From the NCBI GenBank assembly GCA_900549975.1, contig URQK01000047.1, positions 1 to 11,614 on the forward strand: 11,614 bases of DNA, in the 5' to 3' direction. The notes beneath the pieces are model-generated. The model made no database searches, was not told where the DNA came from, and saw only the letters and a list, made by a program, of their open reading frames with translations. The stretch comes from an uncultured Mollicutes bacterium. Lineage in GTDB: Bacteria > Bacillota_I > Bacilli_A > RFN20 > CAG-826. Positions 5,154 to 11,594 of this stretch are shown here, in pieces. Positions within the stretch are counted from its first letter, which is position 1. Each line of letters begins with the position of its first letter. Position numbers and translations under genes: made by a program.

Positions 5154-6965
5154 TTATCTAATAGATTTCTTTTTTTCAATAATAAAGTAACCAGAGATAG
5201 TTATAATACCTAAAACAACAAATAATGCAATTAATGAAGATTTGTCATAGTTATTAATAGAACTAATAATTAAACCTGATTCTTCTTTTGATGGTGTTGT
5301 ATTATCTAATTTTGCTAATAAACTAGATACATATTCAATTGTATTAGCAATAGTAGTGCCACCATCGGAAGTATTATCAATTTCAGTTTTATCATCTCCA
5401 GTAAATTTAGAATATCGGCTGATCATAGCGTCTAATTCAGCACGGGTTTCTTTCGTTAAGTAATAACAAATACCTTGATCTCCGCCTTTTGCTCTTAAAG
5501 CAGCCCAATCTTCAATGAATTTAGCAGCGGAATCAAATGATACATAAGAGAAAGAAGCATCATAAATTTTTGTGAATTTGCCAGTTGACGATTCGCTATT
5601 AGAATTGATAACTAAATTAAATGATTTTACGCCAGTATTTAGAATAAACGATCCATTAAAAGTAGTCATATCACTAGTGGTCTTTTCAATTTGGATAGTT
5701 ACCACATTAGATACCAATACATTATTAGAATAAGCAGCTAGAGTAATTCTATGAGCAGTACTATTATAAGCACCATATCTCCCGATTGTAAAAGTATAAT
5801 TAATTTCTAATTCATCAAGTAGTGTGTTAATTGTTGATGATGTGATTTTATTATCACCATAAATGCCATACCAATTATTTTTATTTGTTGCACCTTCTTT
5901 TGCTGTATCTGCATTATTAACAGCAAAGTTATTGTTAAGTTTTCCATCTTCAATAACTGCAATGGATAAACTATATTTGCTTAATTCTAATAAAATATTT
6001 TCAAGCTTATTAATTTTTTCATTATCTATTAAAGATTTTTCTGCACGAGTTAATGAGTTAAAAGCAGATTTTGCAGCAATGATAGATTTATAATTAGCAT
6101 TTAAAACATTTTCATTGATTGTTTCAGGCAACCTATCAATCATAGCAACTGCATTATTAGCGTTTGATTTAGCAATAGTTTCTTTTTGAGCGTATTCTGT
6201 TTCAGCGTTTTTAAGAATAGAAAGATTATTTTCTGCTGCATCCTCAACTTGCTTTTGAACATCGCTAGTTGCATCATTATAAGCATCTCTAGCTTTTTGA
6301 ATTTTTGCTTTGCATAATGAACTATATTCTACTGTACCAATATCACTTATTAATTTTGTAATATTTTCATAGTTTGTTAAATCAATGTCAGCTTCTTTAT
6401 AAAAAGATACCTTAGAAAGTGTTATCATTCCATTCTTATTGCTTTCTTTGCAATCAAATTCGATTTTGTATGATTTGTTTTTTAATGGAACTGGTAAATT
6501 AACTGTCGTTTCACCTTTTTGAATAGTAAATTCTATTGGATCTGACCATTGCCATTTTGACGCAGAATTTGAATCTGCAGTACTTATATTAATTGAGTTA
6601 ACATATTTAGTTGTTACGGCATCAATAGTCAATGTAACGCTACTTACTGATTCAGCAAATATAGGAGTAATGATACTTCCAATAGAATCGCCAGTTATAT
6701 TGCCAAACTTTATGTATGTCCAGTTGGTCCACCTAAAATTACTGGCATTGGCGATTTTATAAGTATCTTCTCCGATTTTTGCTTCCCATTCGCTAGTGTA
6801 ATTATTTACTTTGTTATTATCTTTGTTGTCATCAGGAAATGTTAGTTCCTTATAAGCAGTTTCACCCTCAGCGTTTACTTTTACTTCATTATTTCCGCTA
6901 AACAAGGTTACAACTAATAATGCTACTGAAGCGAATAATAATGAAATCTTTTTAATCTTTTTCAT
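5154..6965 (-). CDS. Secreted surface protein with beta-sandwich and helical repeat modules and C-terminal membrane anchor
   Basis: A 603-aa exported protein, paralogous at its C-terminus to the product of 136-1881. It has a signal peptide (1-32, MKKIKKISLLFASVALL, cleavage near VNA). An all-beta module follows (38-192; KELTFPDDNKDNN...TYKIANASN), of a type common in gut Firmicute and Bacteroidetes surface proteins. The helical region (196-330) has two related repeats with the pattern (I)..A+.A(Y/F)(N)..T...+..V/I (KIQKARDAYNDATSDVQKQV and SIIAAKSAFNSLTRAEKSLI). A second beta module (331-478), a helical module (479-553) and one membrane helix (577-596) before EKKKSIR complete it. No LPXTG motif is present. 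Glycan binding or adhesion is inference. I chose ATG 6965 over the ATG 27 bp upstream because the upstream codons consist of the AAAGGAAAGG ribosome binding site and because this start gives a clean signal peptide like that of the paralog. Confidence 0.83.
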   Translation of the reverse strand: MKKIKKISLLFASVALLVVTLFSGNNEVKVNAEGETAYKELTFPDDNKDNNKVNNYTSEWEAKIGEDTYKIANASNFRWTNWTYIKFGNITGDSIGSIITPIFAESVSSVTLTIDAVTTKYVNSINISTADSNSASKWQWSDPIEFTIQKGETTVNLPVPLKNKSYKIEFDCKESNKNGMITLSKVSFYKEADIDLTNYENITKLISDIGTVEYSSLCKAKIQKARDAYNDATSDVQKQVEDAAENNLSILKNAETEYAQKETIAKSNANNAVAMIDRLPETINENVLNANYKSIIAAKSAFNSLTRAEKSLIDNEKINKLENILLELSKYSLSIAVIEDGKLNNNFAVNNADTAKEGATNKNNWYGIYGDNKITSSTINTLLDELEINYTFTIGRYGAYNSTAHRITLAAYSNNVLVSNVVTIQIEKTTSDMTTFNGSFILNTGVKSFNLVINSNSESSTGKFTKIYDASFSYVSFDSAAKFIEDWAALRAKGGDQGICYYLTKETRAELDAMISRYSKFTGDDKTEIDNTSDGGTTIANTIEYVSSLLAKLDNTTPSKEESGLIISSINNYDKSSLIALFVVLGIITISGYFIIEKKKSIR

Positions 6966-6990
6966 AAATTTTAAAATTTCCTTTCCTTTC
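6966..6990 (-). promoter_or_regulatory. Shine-Dalgarno leader with palindromic spacer, second surface-protein gene
   Basis: On the minus strand the leader is GAAAGGAAAGGAAATTTTAAAATTTATG. The AAAGGA nearest the gene (6979-6984) is 13 nt from the ATG, and the spacer is part of a perfect 14-nt palindrome AAATTTTAAAATTT (6966-6979). It is nearly identical to the leader at 1882-1905. Confidence 0.6.
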
Positions 6991-7028
6991 ATTATGTTTA
7001 AAAATATGAACTATTATTGCTATCTTAT

Positions 7029-7055
7029 TTTTTCTATAAATAGAAAAACTCATAG
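7029..7055 (-). promoter_or_regulatory. Leader block shared by both surface-protein genes (copy 2), overlapping a palindrome
   Basis: Positions 7042-7055 repeat the 14-bp CTATGAGTTTTTCT (minus strand) found at 2046-2059. They overlap a near-perfect palindrome with arms TTTTTCTAT (7029-7037) and ATAGAAAAA (7040-7048) around two bases. This places a hairpin-forming or dyad-symmetric site at the start of the transcript, about 65-80 nt before the start codon. Confidence 0.45.
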
Positions 7056-7059
7056 CAAC

Positions 7060-7088
7060 TTTATAAAAAAATAATAACATATTGTTAA
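7060..7088 (-). promoter_or_regulatory. Promoter of the second surface-protein gene
   Basis: On the minus strand, TTAACA (7083-7088) and TATAAA (7060-7065) are separated by exactly 17 bp, each one mismatch from the sigma-A consensus. The predicted start lies within the shared CTATGAG block just downstream. Confidence 0.65.
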
Positions 7089-7139
7089 ATGAGAGTAAAA
7101 ACAATATTTAAAAATTTACAATTTCTTAATGAAAAATAA

Positions 7140-7177
7140 AAAAAGTCTCTTTATATATAGAGTGAGGAGACATTTTT
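7140..7177 (+). terminator. Hairpin with flanking A and T runs; terminator or operator
   Basis: GTCTC (7145-7149) pairs with GAGAC (7167-7171), preceded by a run of A and followed by ATTTTT. An alternative inner pairing is CTCT/AGAG. It looks like an intrinsic terminator on the plus strand, but no intact plus-strand gene ends nearby. It may be left over from a lost gene, or form part of a control region upstream of the AbiE genes. Confidence 0.4.
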
Positions 7178-7268
7178 AATCTATAGAATAGTGATGCAGA
7201 TCATACAAAATAGAAGAAGTTTTGTCGAGTACAATACTAAGTTGATTTTGGTAAATAATAATAAAACG

Positions 7269-7297
7269 TTGGAATGCTCTACTAAATCCAATATAAT
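7269..7297 (+). promoter_or_regulatory. Promoter of abiEi
   Basis: TTGGAA (7269-7274) and a perfect TATAAT (7292-7297) are exactly 17 bp apart. Transcription would begin near 7304, immediately before the ribosome binding site AGAGGT (7305-7310) and the ATG at 7317. This gives a very short leader and settles the start codon choice. Confidence 0.75.
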
Positions 7298-7316
7298 TGT
7301 ATTTAGAGGTGCAAAT

Positions 7317-7919
7317 ATGATAGTTACAACATCGATGTTAAAAGAAAAATATCACGATTACGCTAATCCTTTAGACAAAATAAAAAGAGATGCCGACAAA
7401 GGATTACTCTTCAGATTAACAAATGGAATCTATGAGACGGATGGAAATGTTGATCCTTGTTTATTAGCTTCTTCTATTTTATCACCTTCCTATCTAAGTT
7501 TTGATTGGGTTTTATCTTATTATGGATTGATTCCTGAGAAAGTCTTTTCCATGACATCTGCCACATTGGAAAATAGGAAAAATAAGACATTTGAAAATCA
7601 TTTTGGAAGATATGAATATAGTGACATTCCAGTTAGAGCATTTTCTGAAGGTTTAACATATCTTGAGAGTGGTGAGTATATTGTAAAAATTGCCACTAAA
7701 GAAAAAGCGTTATGTGACTCTTTATGTAAATGGAGAGTGGTCAAAAGTATAAAAGAACTTAAAGAACTTTTGTTTATAGACAAGAGAATTGATGAAGATG
7801 AGTTTGCTACCTGTGATTTTAAGCTAACGAAAAGACTTGCCAGCTTATATAACAAGACAAATCTTAAATTATTGTTTAAACTCATCAAAAAGGAGTACGA
7901 GCATGAACAACGTAATTGA
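7317..7919 (+). CDS. abiEi: AbiEi-like antitoxin / transcriptional regulator of a type IV toxin-antitoxin system
   Basis: A 200-aa protein of the AbiEi antitoxin family. Family marks in order are a winged-helix-like N-terminus ending in RLTNGIYE (33-40), the PSYLSFDWVLSYYGLIPE core (57-74), SMTSAT (78-83), the GRYEY stretch (97-101) and IATKEKALCDSL (about 123-134), matching the iAtpEKALxDll box. In AbiE systems this protein represses its own operon and counters the nucleotidyltransferase toxin AbiEii. The start at 7317 is supported by AGAGGT at 6 nt and by the promoter just upstream; a longer frame from 7191 would include the promoter. It ends in TGA and overlaps the first codons of the toxin remnant by 17 bp, the usual coupled arrangement. 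The gene looks intact although its toxin is destroyed, so it is now an orphan regulator. Confidence 0.8.
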   Translation: MIVTTSMLKEKYHDYANPLDKIKRDADKGLLFRLTNGIYETDGNVDPCLLASSILSPSYLSFDWVLSYYGLIPEKVFSMTSATLENRKNKTFENHFGRYEYSDIPVRAFSEGLTYLESGEYIVKIATKEKALCDSLCKWRVVKSIKELKELLFIDKRIDEDEFATCDFKLTKRLASLYNKTNLKLLFKLIKKEYEHEQRN

Positions 7920-8030
7920 AACAATGCTATGGAAGATTTAATCTTACATATCTTGAGAGCAAACTGAAAAACACCGGTGCCATTGCACAAAATGAGAAAC
8001 TGACATTGGAAAAAGTAAAGAAAATCCTCA
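7903..8030 (+). pseudogene. abiEii: AbiEii-like toxin gene, reduced to both ends
   Basis: ATG at 7903 follows AGGAG (7891-7895) and reads MNNVIETML, a typical AbiEii start, then stops within a few codons. In another frame, from about 7943, the sequence reads LTYLESKLKNTGAIAQNEKL followed by TLEKVKKIL. This resembles the C-terminal part of AbiEii nucleotidyltransferases (LExKLKxTG...LTLEKVKELL). The nucleotidyltransferase core (GG.aL and the DxD segment), roughly 200 residues, is gone. The remnant runs into foreign sequence at about 8025-8031. The product cannot be an active toxin. Identification of the C-terminal piece is from memory of the family pattern. Confidence 0.6.
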
Positions 8031-8424
8031 AACATATTGGCGAGTCTTAAAGAAAAAGTTGAAAGATGAAGGAAATGAAACCATTACAAGTTGTAACGGT
8101 TTGAAAATGTTGACAAAAGACGGTAAAAACAGATTGACTGATTGTCTTGATACGAAAGGCGTTTTACGGCTTGTGCAGTCGATTCCGTCGCCGAAAGCAG
8201 AACCGTTCAAAATGTGGCTAGCAGAGGTTGGAAGCGAACGGCTCGACGAAATAGCCGATCCTGAAAAGGCGATACTTCGTGGCGCGGATTTTTATAGAGC
8301 GAGAGGCTATACGGAAGGTTGGATCAATCAGCGACTTCAAACGATAGAAATGCGCAAAAAACTTACCGATGAATGGAAAGAACACAGGGTGAAAGAAGGT
8401 GCGTGTTTCACTTTACAACAATAA
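8031..8424 (+). pseudogene. Fragment of BRO-family / DinD-type phage antirepressor-like gene
   Basis: From about 8032 the frame reads TYWRVLKKKLKDEGNE and continues through DGKNRLTDCLDT, LRLVQSIPSPKAEPFK, MWLAEVGSERLDEI, ADFYRARGYTEGWI and LTDEWKEHRVKEG to a stop at 8422-8424. This is the central part of the BRO-N/antirepressor proteins often found in phages and mobile islands (IPSPKAEPFK and LTDEWK...VKEG are highly typical). Roughly 60-70 N-terminal residues are missing; the frame continues backwards into the AbiEii remnant and reaches a stop at 7993. After VKEG the family normally continues (EYxILT...), but here it ends in ACFTLQQ, so the 3' part is lost too. Bases and codons (GCG, CGT, GGC, CGG) are GC-richer than all neighbours, a sign of recent transfer. 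A TTG at 8059 could start a short product, but no ribosome binding site supports it. Confidence 0.75.
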
Positions 8425-8528
8425 TCATTTTTAAGTTTATTACTATAGATATTGTGAAAATATTATGTAAAAATTAACCGATTAGATATTTGCTTATGTC
8501 CATGAAATTGATACGTTTGATTATATAT

Positions 8529-8594
8529 AAAAAGCCAATAGAAGCAACTAAACGCATATAAATTATTTCGCACTCAAGCTTCAATTGGCTTTTT
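8529..8594 (-). terminator. Terminator of the Mrr-like gene
   Basis: AAAAAGCCAATAGAAGC (8529-8545) pairs with GCTTCAATTGGCTTTTT (8578-8594), 17 positions with one mismatch, around a 32-nt loop. Terminal T runs occur on both strands. It is 8 bp after the stop of the minus-strand gene. It could also end transcripts leaving the BRO fragment on the plus strand. Confidence 0.8.
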
Positions 8595-8601
8595 CATTTA
8601 A

Positions 8602-9834
8602 TTAAAATCCTTGATAATAGTTAGTGTTATATCTATTAACAATATGTTCTAAATCACTTTTATCCAATAATTTAACATTTAAAGATTCCGCTAAAGAGAT
8701 AGAAACACGAGTGTAATCATTATTAGTAATTAGCCATGCTTCGTCAGCGCCTTCTTTTGTTTGTAATTCTTTAAGTACTTTAATAGAAGAAGAACTAATT
8801 TTATCTTGATGTCTTCTTACAATTATAACAACGGATCCATGTTTTTCTGATGTACTCATTACTAAATAATTACCATAATTATCATCACTTTTTAATTCAA
8901 CTTCCGTTTTGTATATAGATTTAAAAGCATATTGAATCCAAGATATAAACTTTCTTCCTGACATTGTTTCAATTTTACTTAATGTGTTTTCATTTACTTT
9001 TTCAATATGTTTGTGCTTATTTAAAGCATCAACAATATTAGAACAGTTTTGATACATATCAAGGGAATCGCTTAAATCAATAATGTTTTTATAAATTTCA
9101 TTATTCTTGATTAAGCAACGGATGTTTTTAGCAAATAATATTTCTTCGCCATAGCATATAGCAATATGGAAGTAATCAAATAACTTTGTTTTCTTGATAT
9201 GCTCCATATCAATAGTGATATCATCAAAATGATAAACACGTGGTTTAATTAATTTGTTCTTATCAATTTCGATACGAATTAAACGATCATTTAATACAAA
9301 TATTACATAATTTTTATAGGTAAAGTAATTATCATCACCAAATGTTTTAAGAAGTATTCTATCAATAGTTGGTAATTTCTTTTTAATAAAAGTATGTTTC
9401 AAAATATCTTTAATTAGTTTTTCTTCATAAACATCATTATAGCCACGAACATCAATAAGATTATTTAAGGATTGCAAAGCTTCTAAATCAAAAGTAATAT
9501 CTTTTACTCGTTTCTTAGCATTCTTGTTATGAGTATTGATTAAATCAACACAGTTTTGATTAATTATTTCAAAGTTTTCAATATTACGATTGATATCGTT
9601 ATAGTTAATACGATTAGGTGTATTTATATGTATTCTTTTATTTTTTAAAGAAATGTTTAATTTCTTTTCATATTTCATAAGAGTCTTGTTATAGTTATGA
9701 TAATATAAAGCGTGAGTAATATGTTTTTTTAATAATCTAAAATTGCATAGAGCAATTAAAATAATAACAATTAAGATAGCAATAATTAGGACAATTAAAT
9801 CTTTAGTATCAAAAGTATTTAGTGATATAAACAT
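8602..9834 (-). CDS. Membrane-anchored protein with degenerate Mrr-like (restriction endonuclease-fold) C-terminal domain
   Basis: A 410-aa protein with one N-terminal membrane helix (12-30) followed by a basic stretch, so most of it should face the cytoplasm. Residues 35-150 are helical and Lys/Asn-rich. Residues 160-240 alternate strands (YVIFVLNDRLIRIEID) and might be PH-like, which is a guess. Residues 292-400 follow the Mrr_cat layout: SGRKFISWIQ (family GxEFExx), then SDDNYGNYLV (family GDxGxDxi), VVIIVRRHQD (family VVQxKxx), and GADEAWLITNNDYT followed by NVKLLDKSDLEHIV (matching the usual GA.eAwvvTn..ft and v.LiD...L). The catalytic positions are altered: Glu to Lys, Asp to Asn, Gln-x-Lys to Ile-x-Arg. 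Nuclease activity is therefore unlikely. The ATG at 9834 has GGAGG at 9843-9847, 8 nt away; a TTG five codons upstream would overlap that site. The role is unknown; it may bind nucleic acid at the membrane. Confidence 0.72.
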   Translation of the reverse strand: MFISLNTFDTKDLIVLIIAILIVIILIALCNFRLLKKHITHALYYHNYNKTLMKYEKKLNISLKNKRIHINTPNRINYNDINRNIENFEIINQNCVDLINTHNKNAKKRVKDITFDLEALQSLNNLIDVRGYNDVYEEKLIKDILKHTFIKKKLPTIDRILLKTFGDDNYFTYKNYVIFVLNDRLIRIEIDKNKLIKPRVYHFDDITIDMEHIKKTKLFDYFHIAICYGEEILFAKNIRCLIKNNEIYKNIIDLSDSLDMYQNCSNIVDALNKHKHIEKVNENTLSKIETMSGRKFISWIQYAFKSIYKTEVELKSDDNYGNYLVMSTSEKHGSVVIIVRRHQDKISSSSIKVLKELQTKEGADEAWLITNNDYTRVSISLAESLNVKLLDKSDLEHIVNRYNTNYYQGF

Positions 9835-9899
9835 TACTGCCACCTCCAAACATTAATATGATAGTATTTTTTTAACAAAAAATAAAGTTTAACAAATAG

Positions 9900-9926
9900 A
9901 AAAAATCATACTTTTCAGTATGACTT
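9900..9926 (-). terminator. Terminator of the ABC exporter operon
   Basis: The arms 9903-9912 and 9917-9926 form about 10 pairs (one G-T) and, on the minus strand, close a GAAA tetraloop followed by six T. It is 28 bp after the permease stop codon, so the Mrr-like gene downstream is a separate transcription unit. Confidence 0.85.
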
Positions 9927-9953
9927 TTAAAATATATAAGAATTGCAACAATT

Positions 9954-10796
9954 TTATAATTCTAATTTATTCTCTAATAAGTTTACAGATATAGAGAAAC
10001 TACCAACAATTATCGCAATAACTGATAATAAATCGTATAAGTACGGAAGAGTTTGACTATCAATATAGCGGGCAATTAAGATTGTAACAGTATTGTTAAA
10101 GAAATATAATGCATAAGCAATAGCGATGAATATTAAGGCATATACCCATGATTTAGTATTTTTGGATACGCTACTACCAAAGATACTAGAAGTTAAGAGT
10201 ATTAAACAAATATATAGAGGAATATATAAAACTAATTTAATTATAGAAAATATCATTGCAATAGTATTTACTTCAATACTCCCATCAATAATACCAAAAA
10301 GAAATGAATAATACTTTCCAATAGCAAGATCTTTAATAAATTCCCAAAGAAGTCGATAAAATTCAGAAAATTTAATTGCGGTTCCAGCCCGAATTGTTAA
10401 AATTCCATTTATTTCAAGCATAACAATATTTAAACAAATAAAATAAATTAGAATGAAACTAGTGGCCCAAATTATAAATGTGATTACTTTAGATAAGACA
10501 ACTTGCCAAGTTTTATAAGGTAATGTGAATGTTAAATATCCTTGGCTAGAAAACATTGATTTATTAAATTGTTTAGTGGCAATAGAAAGCATAAAAACAC
10601 CAACTACAAAGAATGCCGAAGTTCCTAGAGACATAAGAATAGTAAGAACAACTGATAATTCTTGTGTAGCCTCATTATTATAATCAATACCAAATAGCGT
10701 TAAAGGTGTTAAAACACTTAAAGACAAAAGCACAATAAATGCAACAATATATTTCTTTTTGGTATTTATCAAGTCATTTTTAATTAAAGCTAACAT
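9954..10796 (-). CDS. ABC-2 type transporter permease
   Basis: A 280-aa integral membrane protein with about six hydrophobic segments (roughly 15-36, 47-72, 101-126, 178-205, 215-233 and 252-272), Lys-rich at the N-terminus. The stretch SSQGYLTFTLPYKTWQVVLSK (split around 83-103) corresponds to the GYLtftLPv....ll.SK loop of small Firmicute ABC-2 permeases, which probably couples to the ATPase. It overlaps the ATPase gene by 7 bp (ATGTTAG), and its perfect AAGGAGGT (10803-10810) lies 6 nt before the ATG inside the ATPase gene, so the pair is translationally coupled. The substrate is unknown. YtrB-like relatives occur in transporters induced by cell-wall antibiotics or bacteriocins, but nothing here fixes the cargo. 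Confidence 0.82.
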   Translation of the reverse strand: MLALIKNDLINTKKKYIVAFIVLLSLSVLTPLTLFGIDYNNEATQELSVVLTILMSLGTSAFFVVGVFMLSIATKQFNKSMFSSQGYLTFTLPYKTWQVVLSKVITFIIWATSFILIYFICLNIVMLEINGILTIRAGTAIKFSEFYRLLWEFIKDLAIGKYYSFLFGIIDGSIEVNTIAMIFSIIKLVLYIPLYICLILLTSSIFGSSVSKNTKSWVYALIFIAIAYALYFFNNTVTILIARYIDSQTLPYLYDLLSVIAIIVGSFSISVNLLENKLEL

Positions 10797-11494
10797 CTAA
10801 ATACCTCCTTAAATACATCATTAAGTGATTTATTATCATGAAGTGCACAAATATTATTAACATTATCGTCTAAAACAATATGACCATATTTAACAAATAT
10901 TGCGCGATCTAGAATACTCTCGATATCTTCAATTAGGTGTGTAGAAATAATTACAACTGCATTTTTGGCGTAACTTGCCAAAATTGTATTTATAATAAAT
11001 TCTCTTTGAGCTGGATCAACTCCCGCAATCGGCTCATCAAGTATGTAAATCTTTGATTCACGAGCTAATACTAAAGCAAGTTGCAATTTTTCTTTATTAC
11101 CTTTTGATAATGTTTTGATTGTTGATTCCATAGATAAATGCATATTAGTAAGTAAATTATTCATCTTGTCTATATTGAAATCTTTATAATAGTCTTTAAA
11201 CATATCAACAACATTTTTGATTTTTAATTCTTCATCAATATAAGTTTTATCCGGAAGGTAACTTACAAGAGATTTTGTATGCTCATCTATTTCATGTCCA
11301 TCAATAGTAAGAGTACCAGTAAAGTTTTTTATTAATCCAACCAGCATTTTAATAATAGTTGTTTTTCCCGCCCCATTTGGACCAAGAAGTCCAATTATTT
11401 GTCCTTCATTAATTGAAAGCGAGATATTTTCTAAAGCATTATCACTAGCGCCCTTATATTTAAAACTTACATTATTAAGTTCAATTAATGCCAT
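10790..11494 (-). CDS. ABC transporter ATP-binding protein, YtrB-like
   Basis: A 234-aa nucleotide-binding subunit that powers the permease encoded just downstream. Walker A is GPNGAGKT (38-45). SYLPDKTYIDEE (78-89) stands where the Q-loop would be, with the conserved Gln absent, as in YtrB-type proteins. The signature is LSKGN (129-133) instead of LSGGQ, Walker B is IYILDEP (149-155), followed by IAGVDPAQR, and the switch histidine is His186 in ISTHLIED. The combination of LSKGN..KLQLALVLAR and DEPIAGVDP points to the YtrB/GntR-linked group of small exporters. The start at 11494 has AGGAG (11503-11507) 8 nt upstream. An in-frame ATG 39 bp earlier has no ribosome binding site and lies in a GC-rich inverted repeat. 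A GntR regulator usually precedes such operons but would lie beyond the window, if present. Confidence 0.88.
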   Translation of the reverse strand: MALIELNNVSFKYKGASDNALENISLSINEGQIIGLLGPNGAGKTTIIKMLVGLIKNFTGTLTIDGHEIDEHTKSLVSYLPDKTYIDEELKIKNVVDMFKDYYKDFNIDKMNNLLTNMHLSMESTIKTLSKGNKEKLQLALVLARESKIYILDEPIAGVDPAQREFIINTILASYAKNAVVIISTHLIEDIESILDRAIFVKYGHIVLDDNVNNICALHDNKSLNDVFKEVFRC

Positions 11495-11510
11495 GTTTTT
11501 TTCTCCTTTT

Positions 11511-11594
11511 CGTACGTTTTTGTGCGGCGGCATTGGCTCCGCCGGAAACTATGCGTACGGATGAAACCCTTTCTATACACACAACCGTGCGTAT
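11511..11594. repeat. GC-rich structured segment with nested inverted repeats upstream of the ABC operon
   Basis: CGTACG (11511-11516) and CGTACG (11554-11559) enclose CGGCGG (11525-11530) and CCGCCG (11539-11544), which pair around an 8-nt loop. In addition, ATGCGTACGG (11551-11560) can pair with CCGTGCGTAT (11585-11594) over 10 positions, two of them G-T, as an alternative fold. The segment from 11511 to the window end is much richer in G+C than the ABC genes beside it. It could be a small mobile or REP-like repeat, a structured leader of the ABC operon, or the edge of foreign DNA. Two minus-strand frames and one plus-strand frame stay open through it, so coding is not excluded. Confidence 0.45.

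Larger units (their letters stand above)
6966..7316. other. Intergenic region between divergent surface-protein and abiEi genes
   Basis: These 350 bp hold the leader and promoter of the minus-strand surface-protein gene (to about 7088), an AT-rich stretch without visible signals (7089-7139), a hairpin (7140-7177), and the abiEi promoter (7269-7297). The open frame that runs in from 7191 towards abiEi is not coding: the promoter lies inside it. Confidence 0.7.

Noticed and set aside
1882..7100. Invertible promoter or phase-variation switch driven by the recombinase at the window start
   Set aside because: The shared leader blocks of the two surface genes are in the same orientation, and I found no long inverted pair flanking a promoter.
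7191..7316. N-terminal extension of the AbiEi protein from an ATG region at 7191
   Set aside because: The extension has no ribosome binding site and contains a TTGGAA-17-TATAAT promoter, while ATG 7317 has AGAGGT at 6 nt.
7598..8035. 145-codon open frame on the minus strand opposite the abiEi end
   Set aside because: Its codons mirror abiEi and the AbiEii remnant on the plus strand, it has a low-complexity Ser/Leu/Phe composition and no ribosome binding site.
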